The position numbers were made by a program, and so were the translations under genes. The notes under the pieces are model-generated. The model was not told the origin of the DNA. It searched no databases and was given only the letters and a program-made list of their open reading frames with translations. Below are positions 23,619-31,052 of a stretch of DNA of 33,318 nt, in pieces. The first letter of the stretch is position 1. Each line of letters starts with the position of its first letter. The stretch spans positions 1 to 33,318 of the forward strand of contig CAMSTY010000040.1 of NCBI GenBank assembly GCA_947063875.1. The letters run 5' to 3'. This DNA comes from an uncultured bacterium (GTDB taxonomy: Bacteria; Bacillota; Clostridia; Lachnospirales; Lachnospiraceae).

Positions 23619-24740
23619 CTACTCAAATCCAAAGAACTCCTTCACATTCCCGTAGCAGACGCCCTCAATCATCTCCTTCAAATCCTCTTCACTGCCAAAA
23701 TACTCTCCGCGCTCTACCAGCCGTCCAAAATAATCGCACAGCACCCGGCGATACAATTCGTGCCGCGGGTAACTGATAAAGCTTCTGCTGTCCGTCAGCA
23801 TCCCCACGGAAAGGGAAACCGGATACAGGTTCGCATAGGCTTCAAACTGACGCTGAATCCCAAATGCCTGGTCATTAAACCACCAGGGAACCCCCAGCTG
23901 CACCTTCGCCTTTGTGCCGCCCTCACAGAATCCTGCCGCAAGCACCGCCCAGTTCTCGATCTTCGTTCCATCCAAGGGATAGAGGATCGTCTTCGGCAAT
24001 TCCCCAATCCTTGTCAGGCGGTCCAGAAGCTGTCCTACACTATATACGCTGGTGCGATTGTCCGTGCAGTCAAACCCGGTAGACTTTCCGATGGCTTCCA
24101 CCTTTGAGGTATTGGCATTCAGATAGGTACCGATATGCAGCTGCATGACAAACCCATTACGGCAGTACATGCGCCCCATCTCAAACAAAAAGGCGCTCCG
24201 ATACTGATCGCATTCCTTTTCGGTAAGAGTTTTTCCCTCATAAGCCTTTTTCCATATCCCCTCAATCTCCTGGTCCGTATAATCTTCCCATTTAAAATAA
24301 GGGATTCCGTCATCCGACACCGTAGTCCCGATTCGTCCAAAGAACTGAAGCCGCGCCTCCAATGCCTTTAGCATCCGGTCAAAACTTCCGATCTCCATTC
24401 CGGCGCTCTCCCCCAGAAGTCCCATATAGCTCTTAAACTCTACATCATCCAGAAACATGGCCCGATCCGGTCGAAATGCACTGATAACCCGGGTCTTCAT
24501 GGATGGGTCTTCTCTCATTTTCTGATGATATTCCAGAGTATCGACAGGATCTTCCGTGGTAGAAACCAGTTCCACATGGGAATGCTCCATACACCAGCGG
24601 CGCGTCATATGCTTCTTTACAATCAGCCTCTTGGTCTGATCATAGATCTCCTGCGCATTGGCGGCCGACACCGGCTCATCAATATCAAAATAACGCTTCA
24701 ACTCCAGAGCGCACCAGATATAGATGGGGTTTCCGATCAT
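23619..24740 (-). pseudogene. uxaC: Glucuronate/galacturonate isomerase UxaC, N-terminally truncated
   Basis: The 373-residue frame matches uronate isomerase from the IGNPIYIWCALELKRYF segment to the end: STTEDPVDTLEYHQKM, FRPDRAMFLDD, GFVMQLHIGTYLN, WWFNDQAFGIQRQFE and GMLTDSRSFISYPRHELYRRVLCDYFGR are all UxaC marks. Full UxaC is about 465-470 residues. The first roughly 95 residues are absent, including the metal-ligand His-x-His segment of the amidohydrolase fold, so the product should not be active. Homology begins at the ATG itself and the DNA just upstream is a fragment of another gene, an SDR, so this is a deletion scar and not a mis-called start. The enzyme would interconvert D-glucuronate/fructuronate or D-galacturonate/tagaturonate. 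It has a strong terminator but no visible promoter or ribosome site. Confidence 0.85.
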
Positions 24741-25025
24741 CCGTCAAAGTATGGATCAGCCCCGGATACCCGGCCTTTGCCGTGGAATATCCGGCCACCT
24801 GAGGCTGCCCGATATAGCTGGTCATGGAAGCCTGGAAAATCATCCGCCCACGGCCCAGTTCCTTCATCTGGGGAACCAGAGCCTTCGTCAGGGCAAACGC
24901 TCCTACCAGATGAACATTGAGCACGCTCACATATTCCTCCACACTCATCTCCCAGATATACTTCTTGCAGTGATTTCCCGCATTGTTGATCAGAATGCTG
25001 ACCGGCCCCTGCTCTGTGTGCCGGT
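24740..25025 (-). pseudogene. SDR-family dehydrogenase fragment (both ends missing)
   Basis: Only the middle of a short-chain dehydrogenase remains. It reads GPVSILINNAGNHCKKYIWEM (NNAG motif), VLNVHLVGAFALTKALVPQM, then IFQASMTSYIGQPQVAGYSTAKAG with the catalytic Tyr-x-x-x-Lys, and stops at LIHTLTD. Upstream, the N-terminal Rossmann TGxxxGxG part is missing and the frame runs into antisense sequence of the lyase gene. Downstream the frame goes out of register into uxaC. It resembles KduD or gluconate 5-dehydrogenase-type enzymes of uronate and hexuronate degradation. A 146-codon open frame spans 24685-25125, but its ends are chimeric, so no functional product is expected. End coordinates are approximate. 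Confidence 0.8.
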
Positions 25026-25029
25026 GACG

Positions 25030-25854
25030 CACGGCCGATGCCTGGACTATGATCCAAAGACTGAAGGAAGCGGCCTGGACAAACGGCCTGTCTATGACAT
25101 TGACGAGCGGGTGCAAAAAGAACATTTAAGCAGCTATCTCTGCGTATATGATACTGCCACCGGCAGTCTTCTCTACGAAAAGGCCGTTCCTGACTGCTGG
25201 ATCACCCACGTACAATTTAACCCGGCCAACCAGGAGCAGATTCTTTACAATCATGAATGGTCCAGCTTTGACTGCGGCATCCGCCGCATCTGGCTCTATG
25301 ACCACCAAAAAGACGAGATTTTGCGGGTCCGCACCGAGGGCATGGAGCACAATGGGCATAAGCGCAGCCGTCATGACTGGGTCTGTCATGAGATGTGGCA
25401 AGACGACGGAAAGGCTGTCATCTATCACGGCACTTATGACCAGGGGCTGGCATTTGTTGGCAAGGTAAATATGGAGACTTTTGACTACTGAGAGATCGCC
25501 CTGCCTGAAGACTATGATGCCTACGGCCATTTTACCATGGATCATTTTGGCCATTTGGTCTGTGACGGCTATTTCAAATTCCCGGGAGAGATCAAGGCTG
25601 TTTTCGACAACAGCACGGACAACGGCCCTGATCCCCATAAAAAGGACGGGGCCTACATCTCCATCCAGGATGTTGACTGGGAGAACGGCCAGATAAAATG
25701 GCAGCCCCTGTGCCGCCATGAAAGCGACTGGCTGGGCCAGGATGCCCACCCCCATCCTATTTACAGCCATCGGGGCGACTATATCTATTTTAGCAGCCGC
25801 AATGGTAAAACCATTAAAGTCTACCGGGTGAGTTGTCAGGCCCCGGCAGAATAA
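25030..25854 (+). pseudogene. Oligogalacturonate lyase-like gene, 5'-truncated with in-frame stop
   Basis: Plus-strand remnant of an oligogalacturonate lyase (Ogl/PL22 type, a beta-propeller enzyme that splits unsaturated digalacturonate). Matches run from about YLCVYDTATGSLLYEKAV through WITHVQFNPANQEQILYNHEWSSFDCGIRRIWLYD, HNGHKRSRHDWVCHEMW and, after a stop, EIALPEDYDAYGHFTMDHFGHLVCDGYF and DAHPHPIYSHRGDYIYFSS. The Gln-x-x-His-x-His metal site is kept (QDAHPHP). A TGA at 25489-25491 interrupts the same frame, as if one base changed (for example CGA to TGA), and the N-terminus is cut where it meets the SDR fragment. No promoter or ribosome site is seen. Orientation is opposite to uxaC and the SDR fragment. 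Confidence 0.82.
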
Positions 25855-25888
25855 CCTCTGCTACAGACATGGGGTTGCCCCTAAGAAA

Positions 25889-25923
25889 TAAAAAGAGCCA
25901 GGTCCGCATCCCCTGGCTCTTTT
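25889..25923. terminator. Bidirectional terminator after the lyase remnant and the SH3-NlpC/P60 gene
   Basis: AGAGCCAGG (25894-25902) pairs with CCTGGCTCT (25912-25920), flanked by AAAAA and TTTT tracts. It ends both convergent units. Confidence 0.9.
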
Positions 25924-25929
25924 CATCTC

Positions 25930-27582
25930 TTAATCCAAAAACCTTCTTATTGTCTTTGGCCTCCGATAGTTCCATGTTGAAATCTTAATACCGCTCCGGC
26001 GGCTGGCCGCATGGACAATCTGCCCGTTTCCAATATACATTGCCACATGATTGACCACCCCGCTGCTGTTCGTGTAGAAAATCAAATCTCCGGGCAGCAT
26101 CTCGCTGGAAGTTACCGCCCGTCCCGCTTTCGCCTGCTCCCTGGAAGTACGCGGCAGAGAAACCCCGGCGGCATTCCGCATTACATACTGCACAAAACCG
26201 GAACAGTCGGCGCCGGTATTGGGATTCGTCCCGCCCCAGACATAACGGTTGCCTACAAACTGCAGCCCATAATTTACGACCTTGCTGCGCAGAGCCGCCT
26301 GCTGATTCGCCCGCTCCTCTACCGGCGAGAACTTGATCGCCTCCGTCAGCGCATAACGCACTTCCACATTGTCGTCCCTGGTGGCAATATAGGCCTTGTC
26401 GGATTCCTCTCCGTCCCCTCCGTCGCCGGTGTCCAGCTCTATCTGAATCCAGCCGTCAAGCTGATCCAGCACCGTATAGCGGTCTTCTTTGGAAATCTGT
26501 GTCCAGATCTTTGCCGTGGTGCTGGGTTCGGAACGCACATTCAGCCGGTCCGTGTTGACGATCGCCATCAGCGTCGCAGATTCCAGCGCCAGATCCCTGG
26601 CCTCCTGGCCAACCGCCACAAGTTCGGGGTCCGCCGCAACGTAACCGGTAATGGCGCCGGATTTTACTTTATACCAGCCATCCTGCGTCTCCAAAATCTC
26701 TCCCGCGGCTTTGCTGGGAAACTTACCGATCACATTGGTATCGTCTTCCATGCTGGGACTGCTGCGGATATTCAGATAATTGTCAACCTTGGAAATCACC
26801 AGATGGTCATACTGGTTCAAAGCCATCGCCCGCAAATCCAGCTTCCGCGCCTCATTCAAGGCATATTTCACCGTCACGTATTCACTGGAAACATAGCCTT
26901 CTTCAATCCGGATCCAGCCGTCAAGTTCCTCCAGCACCGGATAACGCTCATAAATCAACGCCTGTGCCACTACATTGGTGGCATCCTCCATATTCGGTTC
27001 CGAACGTATGTTCAGCTTCTCGGTATTGACCTCCGCCATCTGCTTTACCTGCTCCAAAGCTTCCTGGCGCGCCTGGGACCCGCTGATAATATAACGGTTA
27101 TGGACATAGCCTTCGATGCCTCCGGAGGTAATGTGACTCCACTCCCCTTCTGTCTCCAAAACCTCACAGGCGCTGTTCTGCTGCAGCTTTCCGATAATTT
27201 TCCCATTTGAACCCGGTGCCTCACGCACATTCAGATAACCGGCAACCTGAGCCAATCCCAGATTCTCATAAGAATCCACGACCGCCTGCTTCTCCTGCAA
27301 AACCCTCTGACGTTCAATCTCCTCCGCAGACAGCGTGGGTTCCACCGCCACCTTAATCTCAGAAGAAGATTCTTCCTGATTCGACGCCACTGCCTCCTGA
27401 TCCTTATCCGCCTTACGGCGGCTGCCGACAACACTGCCGAAAACAGCAAACACCGCTACGACAGCAATCGCAGATATAACGGCAACCTTATTCTGATAAA
27501 TCGGAAGCTTTTTTCTTCTCCGGCGCGACTTATTCAGGACACGCATATAATCCTTGCTGTTGTATTCTCTCTTATCTGGCAT
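25930..27582 (-). CDS. Membrane-anchored four-SH3b NlpC/P60 peptidoglycan hydrolase
   Basis: A 550-residue protein: a basic cytoplasmic N-terminus (SRRRRKKLP), one membrane helix (about 33-52), a linker (60-105), four bacterial SH3 repeats (about 111-165, 183-236, 262-316 and 341-405, each with a (L)N(V/I)R(S/E) core such as YLNVREAPG and KLNIRSEPN), and a C-terminal NlpC/P60 domain (about 430-550). Catalytic residues are Cys460 in GADCSGF, His512 in NHVAMYIG and His524 in VHAAS. SH3b repeats usually bind wall peptides, and the enzyme cuts stem peptides. The NlpC domain is clearly paralogous to the one at 6736-7815. AAGGAGA precedes ATG 27582. A nested inverted repeat lies just upstream in the leader. 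Confidence 0.95.
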   Translation of the reverse strand: MPDKREYNSKDYMRVLNKSRRRRKKLPIYQNKVAVISAIAVVAVFAVFGSVVGSRRKADKDQEAVASNQEESSSEIKVAVEPTLSAEEIERQRVLQEKQAVVDSYENLGLAQVAGYLNVREAPGSNGKIIGKLQQNSACEVLETEGEWSHITSGGIEGYVHNRYIISGSQARQEALEQVKQMAEVNTEKLNIRSEPNMEDATNVVAQALIYERYPVLEELDGWIRIEEGYVSSEYVTVKYALNEARKLDLRAMALNQYDHLVISKVDNYLNIRSSPSMEDDTNVIGKFPSKAAGEILETQDGWYKVKSGAITGYVAADPELVAVGQEARDLALESATLMAIVNTDRLNVRSEPSTTAKIWTQISKEDRYTVLDQLDGWIQIELDTGDGGDGEESDKAYIATRDDNVEVRYALTEAIKFSPVEERANQQAALRSKVVNYGLQFVGNRYVWGGTNPNTGADCSGFVQYVMRNAAGVSLPRTSREQAKAGRAVTSSEMLPGDLIFYTNSSGVVNHVAMYIGNGQIVHAASRRSGIKISTWNYRRPKTIRRFLD

Positions 27583-27601
27583 GTTATGATCTCCTTACAT
27601 G

Positions 27602-27649
27602 GAGATTATAGAATATCCTCCGGGCACAATCCGGTGCCACTATAATCTC
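27602..27649. promoter_or_regulatory. Nested inverted repeat upstream of the SH3-NlpC/P60 gene
   Basis: GAGATTATAG (27602-27611) and its perfect complement (27640-27649) flank an inner GGCAC/GTGCC pair (27623-27627 and 27634-27638). Both outer arms contain a TATAAT in opposite directions, without good -35 elements. The arm nearest the gene lies about 10 bases above the ribosome site, so either a protein-binding site or a leader hairpin controlling translation is possible. Confidence 0.55.
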
Positions 27650-27748
27650 GAGAGCGATTATATCATAAAATTCTCCACTTTTCGATACCGAATAGCAGAA
27701 AAATTATTAAAATTCTGTTACCAGCAGCACAAATGGATTTCCGGGATA

Positions 27749-28276
27749 TTATCCCAGGATCAATCCGAGCACTGCCGCGATCAAAATCGTCTTGGGAATG
27801 GATAATTCTTTTTTAATCAGAAGCACTCCGCACACCACAGCGATCCCCACCAGATTCCAGGCAATCGCACCTTCCGGGACAAACGTGGCAAAACCCAGAG
27901 TTACCGCCGCCGCCATCAGCATTCCCATACTGGCCGGCCTCACTCCACGCATGGCGCTTTCCAGATACGAGTTGCCCTTCAGGTGGAAAATGAAATGAGC
28001 CGCTATCATAGAAAGGGTCAGAGACGGCATCATCACTCCCAAGCTGGCGCAAAGAGCGCCTGGCAGGCCTGCCGTACGCAGTCCGACAAAGGTAGCGCAG
28101 TTAATCCCCAGTGATCCCGGAGTCATCTCTGCCACTGCCACAATATCCATCACTTCCACCGGGGTCATCCATCCATAACGAAGAACTTCATCATTAATCA
28201 CCGGAATCATCGTCATCCCGCCAAAACTGCAAAACCCGATCTTCATAAACGACAAAAACAGCCTAAGATATGTCAT
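27749..28276 (-). CDS. CHR-family (chromate-type) transporter, single-domain half 2
   Basis: A 175-residue membrane protein with about six helices and one CHR domain. The family mark KIGFCSFGGMTMIPVINDEVL and the AEMTPGSLGINCATFVG loop are present, the Pro-Gly of which is conserved. Two-domain ChrA of many bacteria is about 400 residues; in many Firmicutes the halves are separate genes of about 190 residues in tandem, as here. Chromate export is the named role, but the true ion is often unknown. The start ATG 28276 overlaps the partner gene by 14 bases, which implies coupled translation and a heterodimer. Confidence 0.9.
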   Translation of the reverse strand: MTYLRLFLSFMKIGFCSFGGMTMIPVINDEVLRYGWMTPVEVMDIVAVAEMTPGSLGINCATFVGLRTAGLPGALCASLGVMMPSLTLSMIAAHFIFHLKGNSYLESAMRGVRPASMGMLMAAAVTLGFATFVPEGAIAWNLVGIAVVCGVLLIKKELSIPKTILIAAVLGLILG

Positions 28277-28820
28277 CCGCAATCTCCCCTCTCCAGATCA
28301 GAAGGCCTGCCGCCAAAGCAGCCAATACCAGCAGCAGCTTATTAAATCCTGTCAAAGCACAGATCACAAAAGATACTGCCAGAATCACGTAGGCAGGCCG
28401 TCCCTTTACCGCCGTTTTCTTCAGTTTCAGACAAGCGCTGATGATAATCGGCACTACTACGCTGCGAACCCCATTGAGCGCCCGGGCCATAAAAATATTA
28501 TCCCGCAGGGAAGAATAGAAATAAGTCACCAATGCAATCGCCGCCAGCGCCGGAGCCGAAAGTCCGACAGCCGCAACTGCTCCCCCGGCCACTCCTTCCA
28601 TGGCATAGCCGCAGAATACGGACATATTAATGATCATCACCCCCGGAAAGGATCTGGCCAGAGACATATAGTCCACCACCTGCTCCTCTGTCAGCCATCC
28701 CCTCTTGTCCACAAATTCGTTCTGCATCTGGGCAATGATGCTCCATCCCCCTCCAAATGTAAACAACCCGATCTTTGCCATAATATAAAATATTTCCAGC
28801 AGTCTTTGGTATCTCTTCAT
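28263..28820 (-). CDS. CHR-family (chromate-type) transporter, single-domain half 1
   Basis: A 185-residue membrane protein with the CHR domain: IFYIMAKIGLFTFGGGWSIIAQMQNEFVDKRGWL carries the Gly-rich motif, and YMSLARSFPGVMIINMSVFCGY the second conserved loop. About six hydrophobic segments follow. I use ATG 28820, after GCGGGG, even though the frame is open to 28916, because a promoter (28855-28883) lies inside that upstream extension and the sequence there lacks family character. Gene order is this half then the second half, overlapping by 14 bases. The two halves differ at the motifs, so they are diverged paralogues that probably face opposite ways in the membrane. Confidence 0.9.
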   Translation of the reverse strand: MKRYQRLLEIFYIMAKIGLFTFGGGWSIIAQMQNEFVDKRGWLTEEQVVDYMSLARSFPGVMIINMSVFCGYAMEGVAGGAVAAVGLSAPALAAIALVTYFYSSLRDNIFMARALNGVRSVVVPIIISACLKLKKTAVKGRPAYVILAVSFVICALTGFNKLLLVLAALAAGLLIWRGEIADDIS

Positions 28821-28854
28821 GATAAATGCCCCGCTCTTTCCTTGTTCTGACTCA

Positions 28855-28883
28855 ATCTTAGTATGCTTTTTTTCCATGGTCAA
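28855..28883 (-). promoter_or_regulatory. Promoter of the CHR transporter pair
   Basis: Minus strand TTGACC (28878-28883), a 17-base spacer and TAAGAT (28855-28860), 35 bases before the chosen start. Its position inside the open frame argues for the shorter protein. Confidence 0.6.
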
Positions 28884-29071
28884 ATAGCAAAATACTATAT
28901 CTGCCATAGGTTTCACAAAATATTCACAGTTTAGCGGAAATTTAATAAAAAATCAATAGTTTTTTTCTTTCATTTGTAGTAAACTTTTGTTTGCAGCGGC
29001 CGTTTTCCCTCCTGTTCAAAGATGGGAGAATGACATGGTTTAAATTTTCACAAGAGGAGTGATTAGCAATT

Positions 29072-29893
29072 ATGAAAAAAACATGGTTAGTTATGGCTGT
29101 CCTTACGATGGCACTCGGCGCAACCGCATGTTCTTCCAACAACAGTGGCACTGCCACTACAACCGCTGAATCCACGGAAGCAGCTACGGAAGCCACGGAA
29201 TCCGCCGAAGAAACGGAAGCAGAAGAAGATGTAGAGGAAGAATCCATGACCGGTGTGGTTACTGCCATCAACGGGGATATTCTTACTGTTCTGAGCGACG
29301 ATGATGACAGCGAAAAGGATTATGACCTTTCCAAAGCCGAAGTAGTCCGGGAATTCCCGTTTGCCGAGGGTGATCTGGTTGAGATTACCTTCCCTTATGA
29401 GACTACCGAAGATCCGGTTCCTGCGATCTATGTAGAAGTCCTGGAGTCCGTTATCGCGCTGAGCAGCGACCCAACAGCTACCGGCACCGTCACTGCAGCC
29501 GATGACGCTACGCTTACCCTCGAACTGGAAGATGGGGAAAGCTACACGGTAAATATCGCCAATGCCTATATCGTAGCCACCGACGGCATTACTACAGACA
29601 AAGAAGCCACCGTCACCTACATCGGAGACCTTGACGATGAAGCTATGGCAGTCAAAGTCGTGATGGAAGACTCCTATGACACCGAGGCAGCAGAGCGCAA
29701 CGCATTTGTCGGTAAGGTAGTCCAGTCTGAGGAGAACAACATCGTGCTGGAATCTGCCAATGAAGACTTCTACACCTTTGTATCCGATGACCTTGACTTT
29801 ACGGAATACAGCGCCGGCGATACCGTACGGATCTTCTATATCGGCACCATTACGGACAAAGAGATCGAAGCAGAAGAGATAGAGAAAAAGTAA
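29072..29893 (+). CDS. Acidic lipoprotein with three internal beta-domain repeats, function unknown
   Basis: A 273-residue protein with a signal peptide MKKTWLVMAVLTMALGATACSS and lipidated Cys (about 20). A Thr/Glu-rich linker (about 22-58; TTTAESTEAATEATESAEETE) is probably disordered and glycosylation- or wall-spanning-like. The rest holds three similar 60-75-residue units starting MTGVVTAINGDILTVL, ATGTVTAADDATLTLEL and FVGKVVQSEENNIVLES; each is beta-rich and closes on a Gly-x-x-(V/A)-x-(I/V)-x-(F/Y) segment (GDLVEITFP, EATVTYIGD, GDTVRIFYIG), recalling OB-like barrels. The function is not known. AAGAGGAG precedes the ATG. A bidirectional terminator follows. It is a single gene with no obvious partner. 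Confidence 0.85.
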   Translation: MKKTWLVMAVLTMALGATACSSNNSGTATTTAESTEAATEATESAEETEAEEDVEEESMTGVVTAINGDILTVLSDDDDSEKDYDLSKAEVVREFPFAEGDLVEITFPYETTEDPVPAIYVEVLESVIALSSDPTATGTVTAADDATLTLELEDGESYTVNIANAYIVATDGITTDKEATVTYIGDLDDEAMAVKVVMEDSYDTEAAERNAFVGKVVQSEENNIVLESANEDFYTFVSDDLDFTEYSAGDTVRIFYIGTITDKEIEAEEIEKK

Positions 29894-29900
29894 CTTTATA

Positions 29901-29945
29901 AAAAGACGTGCCTGCAGCATAACATTCGCCGCGGCACGTCTTTTT
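29901..29945. terminator. Bidirectional terminator between the lipoprotein and the kinase-like gene
   Basis: AAAGACGTGCC (29902-29912) pairs perfectly with GGCACGTCTTT (29933-29943), with A and T tracts on the flanks, between convergent stops at 29893 and 29954. Confidence 0.95.
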
Positions 29946-29953
29946 CCATCATT

Positions 29954-30598
29954 CTATACTTCATATCCTATCATCCGGATATAAGTCTTTATCATCTCCA
30001 CCACCTGCCCCAGTTCCAGCCGGCTGGCATTGATGGGAAGATCATAATTTTCCATATCCTCCCACTCTTTTCCGGTAAAGTAGTGGTGATACTCCCGGCG
30101 CTGCTTGGTAATCCGGTTCAGCTTGGCCAGAGCCTCCTTGGTGTCGGTGATCCCGTCCACCTCCATGGTCCGCCGGATACAGGTATCCGTATCCGCATAG
30201 ACGAAGATCTTGATCAAATCCTCCTTTCCCGCTGACTCCAGCACAAAATCCGCACACCGGCCCACGATCACACAGGACTCCGTATTCGCCAATTCCCGAA
30301 TCACCTCCGACTGAAACTTAAAAAGGTTCTCCGGCGACGTCACATCTCCCGTGGTCTTGGGCGCTCCTGTAGGGGCATGGCGCATCCCGCCCACAATCCG
30401 GCGCAGAAGATTATTCCCTGCCTTCTCATCCGCCAGCCGGAAATACTGCTCTCCCACCGCGCTTTTTTCTGCTGTCATGCTGAGGATCTCATCGTCATAA
30501 AAAGGAATCCCCAGTTCCTCCGCCAGCCTCTGCCCCACGATCCTTCCCCCGCTGCCGTACTGCCTCTCGATCGTAATCACCAGCCTGCTTCTGTCCAT
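29954..30598 (-). CDS. Cytidylate-kinase-like P-loop family protein
   Basis: A 214-residue soluble protein of the cytidylate kinase-like family (PF13189 type). It starts RLVITIERQYGSGGRIVGQRLAEELGIPFYDDEIL, where SGGRIVGQ is a P-loop-like nucleotide-binding turn in place of a full Walker A GxxxxGK[ST], and has SCVIVGRCADFVL and KIFVYADTDTCIRR (an Arg-rich lid-like region) plus AKLNRITKQRREYHHYFTGKEWEDMENYDLPINASRLE. The reaction and substrate are not established for most of the family. AGAGAGGAGG precedes the ATG. A single gene, it ends at the bidirectional terminator. Confidence 0.9.
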   Translation of the reverse strand: MDRSRLVITIERQYGSGGRIVGQRLAEELGIPFYDDEILSMTAEKSAVGEQYFRLADEKAGNNLLRRIVGGMRHAPTGAPKTTGDVTSPENLFKFQSEVIRELANTESCVIVGRCADFVLESAGKEDLIKIFVYADTDTCIRRTMEVDGITDTKEALAKLNRITKQRREYHHYFTGKEWEDMENYDLPINASRLELGQVVEMIKTYIRMIGYEV

Positions 30599-30646
30599 GA
30601 AACAACCTCCTCTCTGAAGCTAATCACGCTTTTGTTCTTTGTCTTT

Positions 30647-30652
30647 ATCATA
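30647..30652 (-). promoter_or_regulatory. Probable -10 of the cytidylate-kinase-like gene
   Basis: Minus-strand TATGAT preceded by TGG (extended -10), 48 bases before the start. The -35 position (TTGCAT, 17 bases away) is weak. Confidence 0.4.
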
Positions 30653-30721
30653 CCACATAATCCGGGGAAATGCAAAAAGGTTCCGCTCGTTGTTTGTGTT
30701 TGTGTTTTGGCTGTGGGGTAC

Positions 30722-30924
30722 GTTCCCAAAACCGTTTGCCCCGGATTGCTGTTTCGGAGCCTAAGAAAGCCTAAGACGCCAGAAATCTGCTAAAAACAGG
30801 GACCAAAATACCGAAACTCGCTTCGCTCAAACATCGGCTATTTTGGTCCCTAACGCAGATTCCTGCCGCCTAAGCCTTTCTAAGACTCCTGCAAATGCAA
30901 TCCGGGGCAAACGGTTTTGGGAAC
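30722..30924. repeat. 203-bp imperfect palindrome (possible MITE-like or structured element)
   Basis: Outer arms of 28 bp (30722-30749 and 30897-30924) are exact complements of each other, starting GTTCCCAAAACC and ending GGTTTTGGGAAC. Within, 30756-30790 and 30855-30889 pair with about ten mismatches, and 30798-30810/30839-30851 (AGGGACCAAAATA) pair exactly. A CCGA/TCGG pair lies inside and the tip is roughly 19 bases (CTCGCTTCGCTC). Flanking TAC triplets are on both sides but may be part of the palindrome. No open frame of note occupies it. It sits in the 454-base gap between the kinase-like gene and the ABC importer, and probably holds no gene. Confidence 0.9.
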
Positions 30925-30970
30925 TACTCTCTATCACCATCAACTAAAAATACACCTAAGCAAAAACACA

Positions 30971-31022
30971 GCGTCTGAGGAATGAGAGAATGTCTGAAGA
31001 CATTCTCTCATTCCTCAGACGC
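30971..31022. terminator. 52-bp near-perfect palindrome, probable terminator of the ABC importer operon
   Basis: Two 25-base arms (30971-30995 and 30998-31022) are exact complements around a 2-base centre. On the minus strand it lies 30 bases past the ATPase stop at 31053 and is followed by TGTGTTTTTG, so termination is plausible. The stem is about three times the usual length, so it may be more than a terminator. Confidence 0.75.
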
Positions 31023-31052
31023 GGACCCCCGCCATTATCCCCCCATCTCCCT

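Noticed and set aside
24685..25125. The SDR-containing frame as an intact 146-residue gene
   Set aside because: Both ends come from other genes: the start from antisense lyase sequence, the end from out-of-frame uxaC.
25489..25491. TGA as a selenocysteine codon
   Set aside because: No SECIS-like hairpin was seen just downstream, the family has no known selenocysteine here, and the gene is truncated.
26011..27210. A 399-codon plus-strand open frame
   Set aside because: Antisense to the SH3-NlpC/P60 gene, whose motifs and ribosome site are clear; no family features on this strand.
27583..27748. A cyclic di-AMP (ydaO) riboswitch above the NlpC/P60 gene
   Set aside because: Such switches do precede wall hydrolases, but no conserved ydaO segments were recognised; only the nested dyad is present.
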